A stretch of DNA of 33,075 nucleotides from positions 279,793 to 312,867 of the forward strand of contig NZ_VTTL01000008.1 of the NCBI RefSeq assembly GCF_008364685.1, given 5' to 3'. A model generated the notes under the pieces. The model was not told where the DNA came from. It ran no database searches and worked only from the letters and a program-made list of their open reading frames with translations. The position numbers were made by a program, and so were the translations under genes. This stretch comes from Xanthobacter oligotrophicus (GTDB taxonomy: Bacteria > Pseudomonadota > Alphaproteobacteria > Rhizobiales > Xanthobacteraceae). The stretch's first letter is position 1, and every line of letters begins with the position of its first letter. Shown piece by piece: positions 16,453 through 24,309 of the stretch.

Positions 16453-19368
16453 TCACCTCCCGCTAGGCGAGATGGCGTAGGGCCGGAACAGCGCCTCGCC
16501 GTTCTCGCGCTCCATCTCGGTCACGTCACGGTTGATGTCGCGGCGTCGCTCCAGGCGCGCCCGCCGCGCGGCGCTGACTTCCTCAGCGTTCTGAGGCACC
16601 GCATAGAACAGCTTGCGATAGTGCTCCAAGGCACCACCTTCGCCGCGATACCACAGGGAATAGCGCGGGGGCCGCCCGGCGAGAAAATCCTGATTCGTGA
16701 GCAAATCCGCCTGAAGGTAGATTTCCTTCGCACTTACGCCGTCTGTGGCCAAGGCGGAACGCGCCTGCTCCCGGATATAATCCCACGATCCGTCAGCCCC
16801 GGCGGGATAGGTCACCTCGGGCGGGAGCCGCGTGATGACACCGCTCGTATCCGCGCCGGTGGCAGAGGCGCTAAAGGATGACACGCCGTAAAGTCTCCGG
16901 AAGCGCGTCGCCGCGAGAGATTTGGCGATATCCTTATCGCCGCTCGCATCGACCATGCTTTCAGAAAGAATGTGCTTGTATTCTGCGACCATCGCGGCCG
17001 ACTGAGCAACCGTCTCTCCCAACTTCGGATCGAACCTGAATAACCCTCTATCGTAAATATCGCGGACGCTGCTTTCCGTCGCCTGCTTGTCAATGAAGTC
17101 TTTAATGGAATCGCTCTTCATGAGTGCGGCGCGGGCCAGGACTTTTTCAGGATCGTGCATATCAATCAGGCGCTGGGCGGCAGCGGACTGCGGCAGTCCC
17201 ACACTGTTCACGAGATGCGAAAACGTCTCCGCCGCCTCGCGCACCTCCCGGCCCCCATCCCGGCGTTCGATAGACGCAGGATTCACGGCCAGTATCTGGG
17301 CCGCGAGAGTTGCGCCGCTGGCGACGTTCTGAATTATTCGACTCGAAAGATCGCCACGGATCGCGTTGACGACGGGCTGAGGGACAAGTCCGGTCTGACG
17401 CACCACCTCCAGCAGCGCCGGCTTCAACTGTTCCCGATCCACCTTCGACGACAAGGAGGTCCAGACGTTATCCACCAGCTTGCGCCCGTCGCTGCTGTAG
17501 GGATCAATAGCAAGCTGCCCCGCCTGAAATGCGCCAATCGCCTGCCGAGTTGCAATTGCATCGTTGAATTTTAATGCGTAGGAATTCAGTAACGTGGCCT
17601 TATCGCCGTCGTCAAGAGACGGATCATCGACCATTTCCTGCTGTGTAAGTTTTTCATCTTCCTTGGCGATGCGCAGTTTATAGCTGTCCACAACCTCAAG
17701 CCTCTGAGCCTTGGCCTGAGCAAGGTCCGTCGCAAGGGCGTTCTTCACTCCGATGGCCGAGGCGTCGCGCAAGCGCTGAGCGTAGTTGGCCGGCAGGCCT
17801 GACAACGCACGCTCTACCTCCGGAGAGAACGTCACCCAGCTATGGGGCTGGCCGTACTCCCGCTCCTGACGCTGGTGAAGAGCTTGTGTGTACGCCGTAG
17901 CATTCGCCGCCGTGTCGAATTTGCCGAGGTGCTTGCCGGTTTGCCGGTAGAATGCAATCGCTTCGGCCTCGGACAGCACCGTGCCATCCGGCGACACCGT
18001 GGGAATCAGCACTGCGTGCCCCTCCTCGCCGATAGACAAGGATTGCACGGTGCTGATCGTGCCATCCACATTCCGTCCCACCGGGCGATTTGCGAGGTCG
18101 GTATTCCCCGCCTCCATGAGGCCGGCTGGCTTCACATTGCCCGCATCATTCCCCCGCGCGCCGGCCGGCTCGATATGCCACGGCTCATTGGTCATCGGGA
18201 AATGGAGGCCATACTTCCCGGCGTTCGTATGCACCCAATCGACAACTTCTTTCGGCGCTTTGGCGAGCGACTGCCCATTGTACGCAAGATCAATTGCGCT
18301 GCCGTGGTTATGCTGGGAGTTGCCGGGAGGAGCTACCCACTTGCGCGCCGCCTCGGGCGATCCATACTTTTTGACCGCGTCGTCCCAAAGCTCCTGTTGG
18401 CGCTGCACGGTGCGATAGCCGGAGAGGATGCCGAGGCCGTCACGGATGCCAGAAGGGGCGTCTTGGATCATCGCGGCAAGGTTGGTGGCAAATCCCTGAT
18501 CTAGGCGATTCACATGGTCGTCGCCGTGTCCCTGCACCAAGCGGCCAGTTAGGAAGGTTCGCGCATCCTTGTGCCTTGTCACGGCATCGCGCGTGACGGC
18601 GCCGGATGCGGTCGGCATCAAAGATTGCATCGCGTGCATGTAGTGCTCCGGAAGCATCGCGTTCCGGTTTTGATTTAGATAATCGAGGGCCCGAACCGGG
18701 TCGTCGTTCGAGATCTGTGCCGCCGTCAGCCGATAAACGTCTGAAACGTAGCTCTGCTCCTCCGACTTGAGTTTTGCGGCTGTCCATCCCAACTTTTGAC
18801 CAAGGCCGCGAATTTCACCAACACCAGCGGCCGTGTACTTTTGCCACTGATTAGGATCAGTATAGTTGCGGATGGCTTCATTCCTGAAATTCTCAGCGCT
18901 GCTGGAGGCCTCCTGAACGACCAGAGACTTGAGGGCCTTCCCTCTGTGAGTGAGCCCCGACCGCTGTGCATCCAGCTCCATCGGCTCGACGGATCGAGCG
19001 AACAACCGCTGCTGAGACGGGGTTAGCCCATTCCCGTATTCCCGCCTGAGACCATCGAGATCGCGCCGATACTTGGTAAATCCATCGAGTGCGGAAAGGC
19101 CGTCGCTGTTCATGTATCCGGCATCGCCGTACATGAGAACATCTTTTGCCTTTATGTATTCGTTGCGCCGGGCCCGAACAACCGTCTCATCCTCCAGTTC
19201 TTGGACCCGGACAACGGCATCTGCGGCGTCCATGCCACCCTGTGCCAAGGCCTGAAGCCCCCTTCCGACTTCCGCACCGAAGGCTGCCGGTGGCGTATCG
19301 ATGCTGATGTTCTGCTGATTGGAGGGGCGGAGGCTGACGCTCGGTTCGTATTCGGGGACGCGGACCAT
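16453..19368 (-). CDS. Virion-associated protein with M15 (VanY-type) peptidase domain
   Basis: A 971-aa protein. Residues about 1-290 are helical. Residues about 290-401 form a D,D-carboxypeptidase/endopeptidase domain of family M15: SGYRT (316-320), the zinc motif S-x-H-x-x-G-x-A-x-D with H353 and D360, and EPWH with E395 and H398. A short domain follows (about 424-506: NRPVGRNVDG, VLIPTVSPDG, YRQTGKHLGKF) that recurs in phage structural proteins. The remaining 460 residues are helical. The enzyme would cut peptidoglycan cross-links, locally opening the wall for DNA entry. AGGAGG before ATG 19368 fixes the start. It is second of three large virion-type genes, at the gp15 position. Confidence 0.8.
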   Translation of the reverse strand: MVRVPEYEPSVSLRPSNQQNISIDTPPAAFGAEVGRGLQALAQGGMDAADAVVRVQELEDETVVRARRNEYIKAKDVLMYGDAGYMNSDGLSALDGFTKYRRDLDGLRREYGNGLTPSQQRLFARSVEPMELDAQRSGLTHRGKALKSLVVQEASSSAENFRNEAIRNYTDPNQWQKYTAAGVGEIRGLGQKLGWTAAKLKSEEQSYVSDVYRLTAAQISNDDPVRALDYLNQNRNAMLPEHYMHAMQSLMPTASGAVTRDAVTRHKDARTFLTGRLVQGHGDDHVNRLDQGFATNLAAMIQDAPSGIRDGLGILSGYRTVQRQQELWDDAVKKYGSPEAARKWVAPPGNSQHNHGSAIDLAYNGQSLAKAPKEVVDWVHTNAGKYGLHFPMTNEPWHIEPAGARGNDAGNVKPAGLMEAGNTDLANRPVGRNVDGTISTVQSLSIGEEGHAVLIPTVSPDGTVLSEAEAIAFYRQTGKHLGKFDTAANATAYTQALHQRQEREYGQPHSWVTFSPEVERALSGLPANYAQRLRDASAIGVKNALATDLAQAKAQRLEVVDSYKLRIAKEDEKLTQQEMVDDPSLDDGDKATLLNSYALKFNDAIATRQAIGAFQAGQLAIDPYSSDGRKLVDNVWTSLSSKVDREQLKPALLEVVRQTGLVPQPVVNAIRGDLSSRIIQNVASGATLAAQILAVNPASIERRDGGREVREAAETFSHLVNSVGLPQSAAAQRLIDMHDPEKVLARAALMKSDSIKDFIDKQATESSVRDIYDRGLFRFDPKLGETVAQSAAMVAEYKHILSESMVDASGDKDIAKSLAATRFRRLYGVSSFSASATGADTSGVITRLPPEVTYPAGADGSWDYIREQARSALATDGVSAKEIYLQADLLTNQDFLAGRPPRYSLWYRGEGGALEHYRKLFYAVPQNAEEVSAARRARLERRRDINRDVTEMERENGEALFRPYAISPSGR

Positions 19369-19379
19369 GGCTCAACCTC

Positions 19380-20069
19380 CTACCGGTAGCCTCGCCGCTG
19401 GGCCTCAGCCACGGCGCGGCGAATAAGACGTAGATCGTTGCCTGCCCCGGTGCGCTCCAGGGTGTGCAGCGTGCCCGGCGCTAGCTTTTCGAGGTCGGCG
19501 ATAAACGCCCGCGCTGCGCCGAGCTGGGCCTCTGTGATGCCCTCCGCCTGAATCGCGGCCATACCGGACGCGAAATCGGCCTCTGCTTGTTCGGCTGTGC
19601 GCTCGCCCACCGTGTCGGCCTGACGCTCGTGGATCACGGACAGGGCTTCGGCGAGGTCGGCCGAAGATGTCCCCGCCGCCTTGGCGTCGGCCGTCAGAGC
19701 ATTGCCGGCCGTATGTAACGCCCTCGCACGTTCGATATCGCCATCAGCGGCAGCGGAATTGGCGAACCCGATGAAGAAGCTGTTCACGGGCCGATCATCG
19801 AAATGCGCGGCGTCTTCCTTGAACAGGAGGGCGGCGGCGTCAGGCCGATCCTTGCCGGCAGGGGTCTGGGGCGGGGCAGCGTCGCCGCGACGTTCGTTCG
19901 GAAACAGAGTGGCCGCAGTGTCATCGGCCTTCGCCGCTCGATGCCCCTGGCCCATCAGGTACGCTTCGGCTGCGGACCGCTCCGCCTGCCACCATTCGGG
20001 CGGCTCGGCGCCGGCGGGAGCATCGCTCGGAAAAAGCAGGTGCGCGGGGTCGGGTGATATATCAACCAT
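19380..20069 (-). CDS. Virion-type protein with three LFP-like motifs (gp14-like position)
   Basis: A 229-aa acidic, Ala-rich protein. The N-terminal third is probably disordered and repeats a short motif three times: AHLLFPSDAP (residues 9-18), AATLFPNERRG (about 51-61) and AALLFKEDAA (about 78-87). The C-terminal part is helical. Such spaced short linear motifs suggest docking to a repeated partner, perhaps a portal or capsid surface. Length and first place in the three-gene set recall T7 gp14 (about 196 aa), but no sequence homology is claimed. AAGGTGA lies 8 nt before ATG 20069, and the gene overlaps the previous stop by 8 nt. Confidence 0.7.
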   Translation of the reverse strand: MVDISPDPAHLLFPSDAPAGAEPPEWWQAERSAAEAYLMGQGHRAAKADDTAATLFPNERRGDAAPPQTPAGKDRPDAAALLFKEDAAHFDDRPVNSFFIGFANSAAADGDIERARALHTAGNALTADAKAAGTSSADLAEALSVIHERQADTVGERTAEQAEADFASGMAAIQAEGITEAQLGAARAFIADLEKLAPGTLHTLERTGAGNDLRLIRRAVAEAQRRGYR

Positions 20070-20649
20070 GTTGGCTCACCTTGCTGGGCTCCTCGATCAG
20101 GAATTGCCACGCGTTGCGGGCAAGCTCAGGGCCGCTCCTCTTGTCGTGACGGAACGGGAGGCGTCCGGTTGCTGCTGCCTGCAATCTCTCCAGGCAGAAA
20201 TCCGCGATATTGCGCCTGCCTACGACCGCCGCATTGGGTGCCTGCCCACCCGCGCGAAGCGCCAACCAAACTCGATCTTCTGCGGCGGACATGGCGACCA
20301 TCTCATGGAGCAAGTCGGAGGCGAGAGACTCGAAACGATCAGCTCCCAATAAAAGCTCTCTGGCGTGAACGCGTGCCTCGCTGAGGTGGCGCTCGCGTTC
20401 TTTCGCAAGAGCAGCCTCCGCAGCGTCGTGCTCCATCTGACGCGCCGCATCTGTGGCGGCCTGAAGAACGAGGCGATCTACCTTTGCACGGTCGATTGTC
20501 ACAAGGATATCGACGAGGGACCGGCGCGCCTCTTCGTCCCCTTCGACAGCTTGCAGTGATAATTCACTTACGCGTTGCTCGTGTTGGAGTACAGCCGCGT
20601 CAAGTGACGCAATTTTATCGATAAGTTCGCTGGAGGTGACGGGTTTCAT
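20062..20649 (-). CDS. Hypothetical protein, coiled coil with ELARxAW C-terminal motif
   Basis: A 195-aa helical protein. Residues about 10-100 look like a coiled coil (ELIDKIASLDAAVLQHEQRV, AEAALAKERERHLSEARV). Near the end, DKRSGPELARNAWQFL matches DQKSVEELARSAWAVL at the end of the next-upstream 87-aa protein. No family recognised. AGGAAGG before ATG 20649 decides the start, although the frame is open to 20682 inside the upstream gene. A scaffold-like or packaging-related role is a guess from its place after terS. Confidence 0.65.
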   Translation of the reverse strand: MKPVTSSELIDKIASLDAAVLQHEQRVSELSLQAVEGDEEARRSLVDILVTIDRAKVDRLVLQAATDAARQMEHDAAEAALAKERERHLSEARVHARELLLGADRFESLASDLLHEMVAMSAAEDRVWLALRAGGQAPNAAVVGRRNIADFCLERLQAAATGRLPFRHDKRSGPELARNAWQFLIEEPSKVSQHG

Positions 20650-20660
20650 TGCCTTCCTCA

Positions 20661-20924
20661 CTATTTCAGTAGTACGGCCCATGCTGAACGCGCCAGTTCC
20701 TCGACTGATTTTTGATCCGCCACGCTCGGCTTCTCGATGAGAGTAACTGCGTAGTGCCAGAGCCGACGTTGACCATCAATCGTCGCATGCCATGACCCAT
20801 GGAGACGATGGATCGCCTCCTCGTTCCGATTAATGGCTTCCTTTATCGCGCGCATTTGCGAGATGATTTCATCCGCCTGCGCAGCAAGAGACACAATTTC
20901 AAGTGCATAGTCCCTTGGAGTCAT
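20661..20924 (-). CDS. Small hypothetical protein with ELARxAW C-terminal motif
   Basis: An 87-aa protein of two or three helices (ALEIVSLAAQADEIISQM, AIKEAINRNEEAIHRL) ending VEELARSAWAVLLK. The C-terminal 16 residues match those of the 195-aa neighbour. It starts 2 nt after the terS stop, so it is co-translated with it. Function unknown; a terminase partner is possible. Confidence 0.62.
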   Translation of the reverse strand: MTPRDYALEIVSLAAQADEIISQMRAIKEAINRNEEAIHRLHGSWHATIDGQRRLWHYAVTLIEKPSVADQKSVEELARSAWAVLLK

Positions 20925-20926
20925 GG

Positions 20927-21754
20927 CTAAATCTCATCGCCATTTCGGGATGACAGTAGGGTCCCGCGCATTTTTTCATAACCGTTGTCGACCGGTGTGT
21001 GCTTGGCCGGCAGGAGAGGCGAGTAAGCTGGCTGCGGCGGAAGCCAATCGCACGGCGCAGGAGAGCCAAGGGCGGGGCCGGCCACCGGTCGCGCAGGCGT
21101 GGCCTCGATCAGAGCGGGCTCAGGCATCGGCGCAGCGGGGGCACTGTCATTCTCATGGGGCGCAGTGATGGGCGTGGGCGACACCTGCACGTTGGTGATC
21201 GAGGTGATCCGGTTTGTAACACCTCCGCTCCGGAGCGCCCGTTCAAGACGATCACCGAGCGCATCCAGCCCAACGACATTGATGCGCTCTTCGAAGGCGT
21301 TGACCTTGACGTGCTTGCCGATCAGCTCCAGGCGCTTCACGCGGTTGTCGAGCTTGATTTTCCGGACATGCCCGATCTTCACGCGGTCCTGCCCAGCGCC
21401 GTCGAACAGCTCTTCAACCTCAATCCCCTGCACGAGGCCCTGACGCCAGATCAAAGGCCATTCATGGACCGGCAGAAGACGACCGTTGGCATCGAAGATG
21501 TCGGCAATGTCGGCCTCCGCTTCTGCCACCAGCCGCTGCAAGAGCCGAGTGCTGTCCATTGTGGCTTCGCGGTTTCGGGCCTCCATCGCCGCCGCAATTT
21601 TCTCGCGCACCTCCGGGAGCGACAGGAGAAAAGAACCCTTCGCATTCGCAGTCTTTTCAGAATACCCAGCCCGAACCGCCGCCTGGGTGGCGTTGAGATC
21701 GAGAAGGTATTCGTTAACAAATCGTTTTTGCTTCGGCGTCATGGGCGGAGCCAT
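20927..21754 (-). CDS. Phage terminase small subunit
   Basis: A 275-aa DNA-recognition subunit for packaging. The N-terminus MTPKQKRFVNEYLLDLNATQAAVRAGYSEKTA (read in parts) and LPEVREKIAAAM are the hallmark of the Terminase_2/TerS family helix-turn-helix domain. The following RVKIGHVRKIKLDNRVKRLELIGKHVKV region is also family-typical. The last 70 residues form a Pro/Ala-rich tail (210-260) that makes it longer than usual. No large subunit (ATPase/nuclease) is found in the element, so it would act with a helper phage's TerL, as in PICI satellites. The start is uncertain between ATG 21754 and ATG 21742, since neither has a clear ribosome-binding site. Confidence 0.87.
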   Translation of the reverse strand: MAPPMTPKQKRFVNEYLLDLNATQAAVRAGYSEKTANAKGSFLLSLPEVREKIAAAMEARNREATMDSTRLLQRLVAEAEADIADIFDANGRLLPVHEWPLIWRQGLVQGIEVEELFDGAGQDRVKIGHVRKIKLDNRVKRLELIGKHVKVNAFEERINVVGLDALGDRLERALRSGGVTNRITSITNVQVSPTPITAPHENDSAPAAPMPEPALIEATPARPVAGPALGSPAPCDWLPPQPAYSPLLPAKHTPVDNGYEKMRGTLLSSRNGDEI

Positions 21755-22019
21755 CTAATGACTGATGGCATTGGATCAGGTGATGGTTACATCGTGGAGT
21801 CGGATGTCAACTTTCACTAACTTAGGCGACGCGTTTAAACGGCTTCATCCACCAGTCCGTAGGTTGGGTGAAGACGGAATAGCGATGGCCAGAGCCGCAG
21901 CGAACGCGGCCGTCCCCAGGTGCCCCGCCTGACGCATACGCGGATCGGGAGCGGCAATGCTCCCTTTGAAGTGGAACTTTGGTTCAGCCGAGGCGAGGAT
22001 CAATTCAAGGCCAAGCTGG
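21755..22019. other. Intergenic region upstream of terS
   Basis: No supported gene. It contains TTGACA on the minus strand (21810-21805) without a good -10 box, a palindrome CGTTTAAACG (21832-21841), and TTAGTGAAA on the minus strand (21820-21812), whose inverted copy is at 22098-22106 in the origin region. It probably holds the promoter of the terS-virion operon. Confidence 0.4.
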
Positions 22020-22148
22020 TGAGGCGCACTGAGGCGCGTCCCTGACCATTGCAGGCTAAGCAATATTAGAGATGACTATATAAGCCCGCATATGACATTA
22101 GTGAAAAGAGGGAGCGCAATGCTCTGAAGCGCGCCTCATCGCGCCTCA
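22020..22148. other. Candidate replication origin: paired iterons flanking an AT-rich core
   Basis: TGAGGCGC occurs at 22020-22027 and 22030-22037, exactly 10 bp apart. Its inverted form GCGCCTCA occurs at 22131-22138 and 22141-22148, again 10 bp apart. Between the sets is a 93-bp stretch with AT-rich runs (CAATATTAG, GACTATATAAG, CATATGACATTAG). A degenerate GAGGCGA lies at 21990. The block abuts the 3' end of the helicase gene. SaPI origins have this same plan: two oppositely oriented iteron sets around an AT-rich core, next to rep. Confidence 0.65.
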
Positions 22149-22149
22149 G

Positions 22150-24309
22150 CTACCAAGGTTCGTTGCGCGAGAGCTGACGATCCCCTGTGATGCCAGCGAT
22201 GCCAATGCCCTCGTAAAAGCGCGTCTGGTGCCCATCAATCCGTGGCTTTACGATGCGCAGCCCCGGCACAGCAGCCCGCACGTCGCGGCCGAATGTCTGG
22301 ACGGTGCCCGGCTCCCTTCGTCCATTCGCTTCACACCACAGCTTCCATTCGGTGAACAGGCGATCCGCGGAACACTGCAGGCCTGACGCCATGGTGCACC
22401 GCTCTTTGACAAACGAGATCACGGGAGAGCCGAGCGCCTCCAGCTCTTCGATGGCCTCACGCGCGCTCTCCGGCTGAAGGAAATAGCCCCGCTCCCGCAT
22501 GCGGCGATATCCGGCGAGAGCCCAATTGAGGATGCCCGGAAGCTCGCCCATGAGTCGATTCCCAAGGCCGCGATCCTCTTTGCCGAAAAATGAATGCTCC
22601 ATTGTCAGTACGACGAACCGCGAGGCCAGCGCTCCTGAAGCATCGGAGAGGCGTGGCAACTCGTTGGTGAAGATCAGGAAGCGGACAGGCAGGCGGCCGG
22701 TCCATGCTGACAGGAACTTCCGATCTATCGTCAAGCTATCCTCTCCCGAAATAGACAGGAGGCGTTCGGCGATGGCAGCTTGATCGGCTCGGGCGCTGAT
22801 CCTGGCATCACCGATAATGGCGACGGACTTTCCAATCAGCGGGGCTAGACCGAAGTTTGTCGCAAGGCTAGCGAGGGTGGGCGCGGCAACGCTGTCCTGC
22901 CCGAGGAGGCCTGTAAGAACGCGAGCAATTGTGCCCTTCCCTGACCGCTTCGGGCCAACGATCAGCAGCAGTTTTTGCTGGGAGGTGTCCGGAGCGAGTA
23001 AGTACCCAAACATATCCTGTAAAGTCGCGATGGACTGAGTGTCGTCAGGCCAGAGCTTCGCGAGGAAGCATAGCCATTCGGTGGGCTCCGGAGCATCGGG
23101 GTTGAAGGTAACGCCAGCCGCGTTGAGGCCGAAATAATCTGGTGTCGGAGGGTAGAGCTTGCCGTTGTCGAGGTGCAGCAAGCCATTCTGTACTGGCAGC
23201 AGTTCCGTCGCTGGCGGCATGCTCCTTTCAGCAAGCCACGCGGGCGGCTCGATATGAGCCGGTAGATTGCTCGCGGCAGCGAGGGCAGCGCACACGTCAC
23301 CAACACGGGCGCGGGAGGGCCGGAAGGGTTCCGGGTCACCGTCCGTGAGACAAATCGCGTGCTCAAGGTAGGTCCATATGACAGCATTCACCGCTTCCGG
23401 GTCGGCCTGCCGGTAGTGAATGCCGTTCCACTCATGGAAGCAGCCACGATGGTGGTGCAAGGTGCGCCTTCCGCGCTCCGCGTATTGATCAGCGAGGAGC
23501 TTGCGGGCGGATTGCAGCGGGTCGCGTCGGTCCAGAACCAGGGGTGCGCCCAAGGTGCCGCCGCTCGCCGCTGGAGCGCCCTGGACAGGCGGCGGCGAGG
23601 GCCGAGAGGAAGGAGCGCCGGCAGGAGCGTGACGGCTGCCCGCGAGGCTGGACCGCCCGCCAGACGCCTCCTCTACCGGCTCTGGCTGCCTTCGCGGCGC
23701 GGCATCGGCCTCCGCAACGGGAGCAGGCTGCGCCGGAGACTGCCATAGGCGGACGGTGGCCTTCATGAACGCATCCAGATCGGCTTTCGACCACCCATCG
23801 GCAACCGCGTCCGCTGCGTCCCAACCATCCGGTGGAACGGCCTCCCATTTCCAATCTGAGATGGAGAGGACGCGGAACGTGGCTTCGATTTTCGTCAGTA
23901 TGCCGCCGAGTTCATTTTCGCAGGCGAGCCCAGGCGCGTCATAATCGCGCCAGTAAACGACATTGCGCCCGGCCAGCGGAGACCAGTCGGCATGACGGGC
24001 ACCCTGAGTGCCCCCAGCCCAGGCGATGCAGGTCCGGCCAGTCACGCGCTGGAGCGCGTCCTTCTTCTTCTCCCCCTCGACGACAATCACCTGCCGGGCG
24101 TCTCTGAGGGTATCGAGACCATAGAGAGGGCGCGGCTTCGGAAAAGGGAACCGAGCCCAGCACTCGCGCCCGCCAGGGAGCCGAACCCACATGACCATGG
24201 GTGTTTCCTTGCCGCCGTCTGGCAGGTCGTGGCGCAGCACGTATCCGAACAGCGTGCCGTCAGCATTCCGGTACGGAAAAAGACCATGGATGGCGTGAAC
24301 GACCCCCAC
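22150..24309 (-). CDS. Replication protein: TOPRIM-like and SF3 (D5-type) helicase part
   Basis: A 719-aa reading frame beginning with GTG 24309. It has a primase-associated segment FPYRNADGTLFGYVLRHD (11-28), a TOPRIM-like core VVEGEKK (76-82) with RDYD (121-124), a Pro/Ala-rich linker (about 190-255), a D5_N-like domain (about 285-435), and a superfamily 3 helicase with Walker A GPKRSGKGT (452-460), an IIGDAR strand and FTNELPRLSDASGALASRF. The C-terminal domain is unassigned. It would unwind and replicate the island from the adjacent origin. The conserved FPYRNADG segment normally follows a CHC2 zinc finger in the same chain. Here that finger lies in another frame just upstream, so this is probably the second part of one split protein, and the GTG start may not be used. 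Confidence 0.82.
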   Translation of the reverse strand: MGVVHAIHGLFPYRNADGTLFGYVLRHDLPDGGKETPMVMWVRLPGGRECWARFPFPKPRPLYGLDTLRDARQVIVVEGEKKKDALQRVTGRTCIAWAGGTQGARHADWSPLAGRNVVYWRDYDAPGLACENELGGILTKIEATFRVLSISDWKWEAVPPDGWDAADAVADGWSKADLDAFMKATVRLWQSPAQPAPVAEADAAPRRQPEPVEEASGGRSSLAGSRHAPAGAPSSRPSPPPVQGAPAASGGTLGAPLVLDRRDPLQSARKLLADQYAERGRRTLHHHRGCFHEWNGIHYRQADPEAVNAVIWTYLEHAICLTDGDPEPFRPSRARVGDVCAALAAASNLPAHIEPPAWLAERSMPPATELLPVQNGLLHLDNGKLYPPTPDYFGLNAAGVTFNPDAPEPTEWLCFLAKLWPDDTQSIATLQDMFGYLLAPDTSQQKLLLIVGPKRSGKGTIARVLTGLLGQDSVAAPTLASLATNFGLAPLIGKSVAIIGDARISARADQAAIAERLLSISGEDSLTIDRKFLSAWTGRLPVRFLIFTNELPRLSDASGALASRFVVLTMEHSFFGKEDRGLGNRLMGELPGILNWALAGYRRMRERGYFLQPESAREAIEELEALGSPVISFVKERCTMASGLQCSADRLFTEWKLWCEANGRREPGTVQTFGRDVRAAVPGLRIVKPRIDGHQTRFYEGIGIAGITGDRQLSRNEPW

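Noticed and set aside
21845-22063. 72-codon minus-strand frame in the terS-rep gap
   Set aside because: It runs through the iterons, lacks a ribosome-binding site and shows no protein-like pattern.
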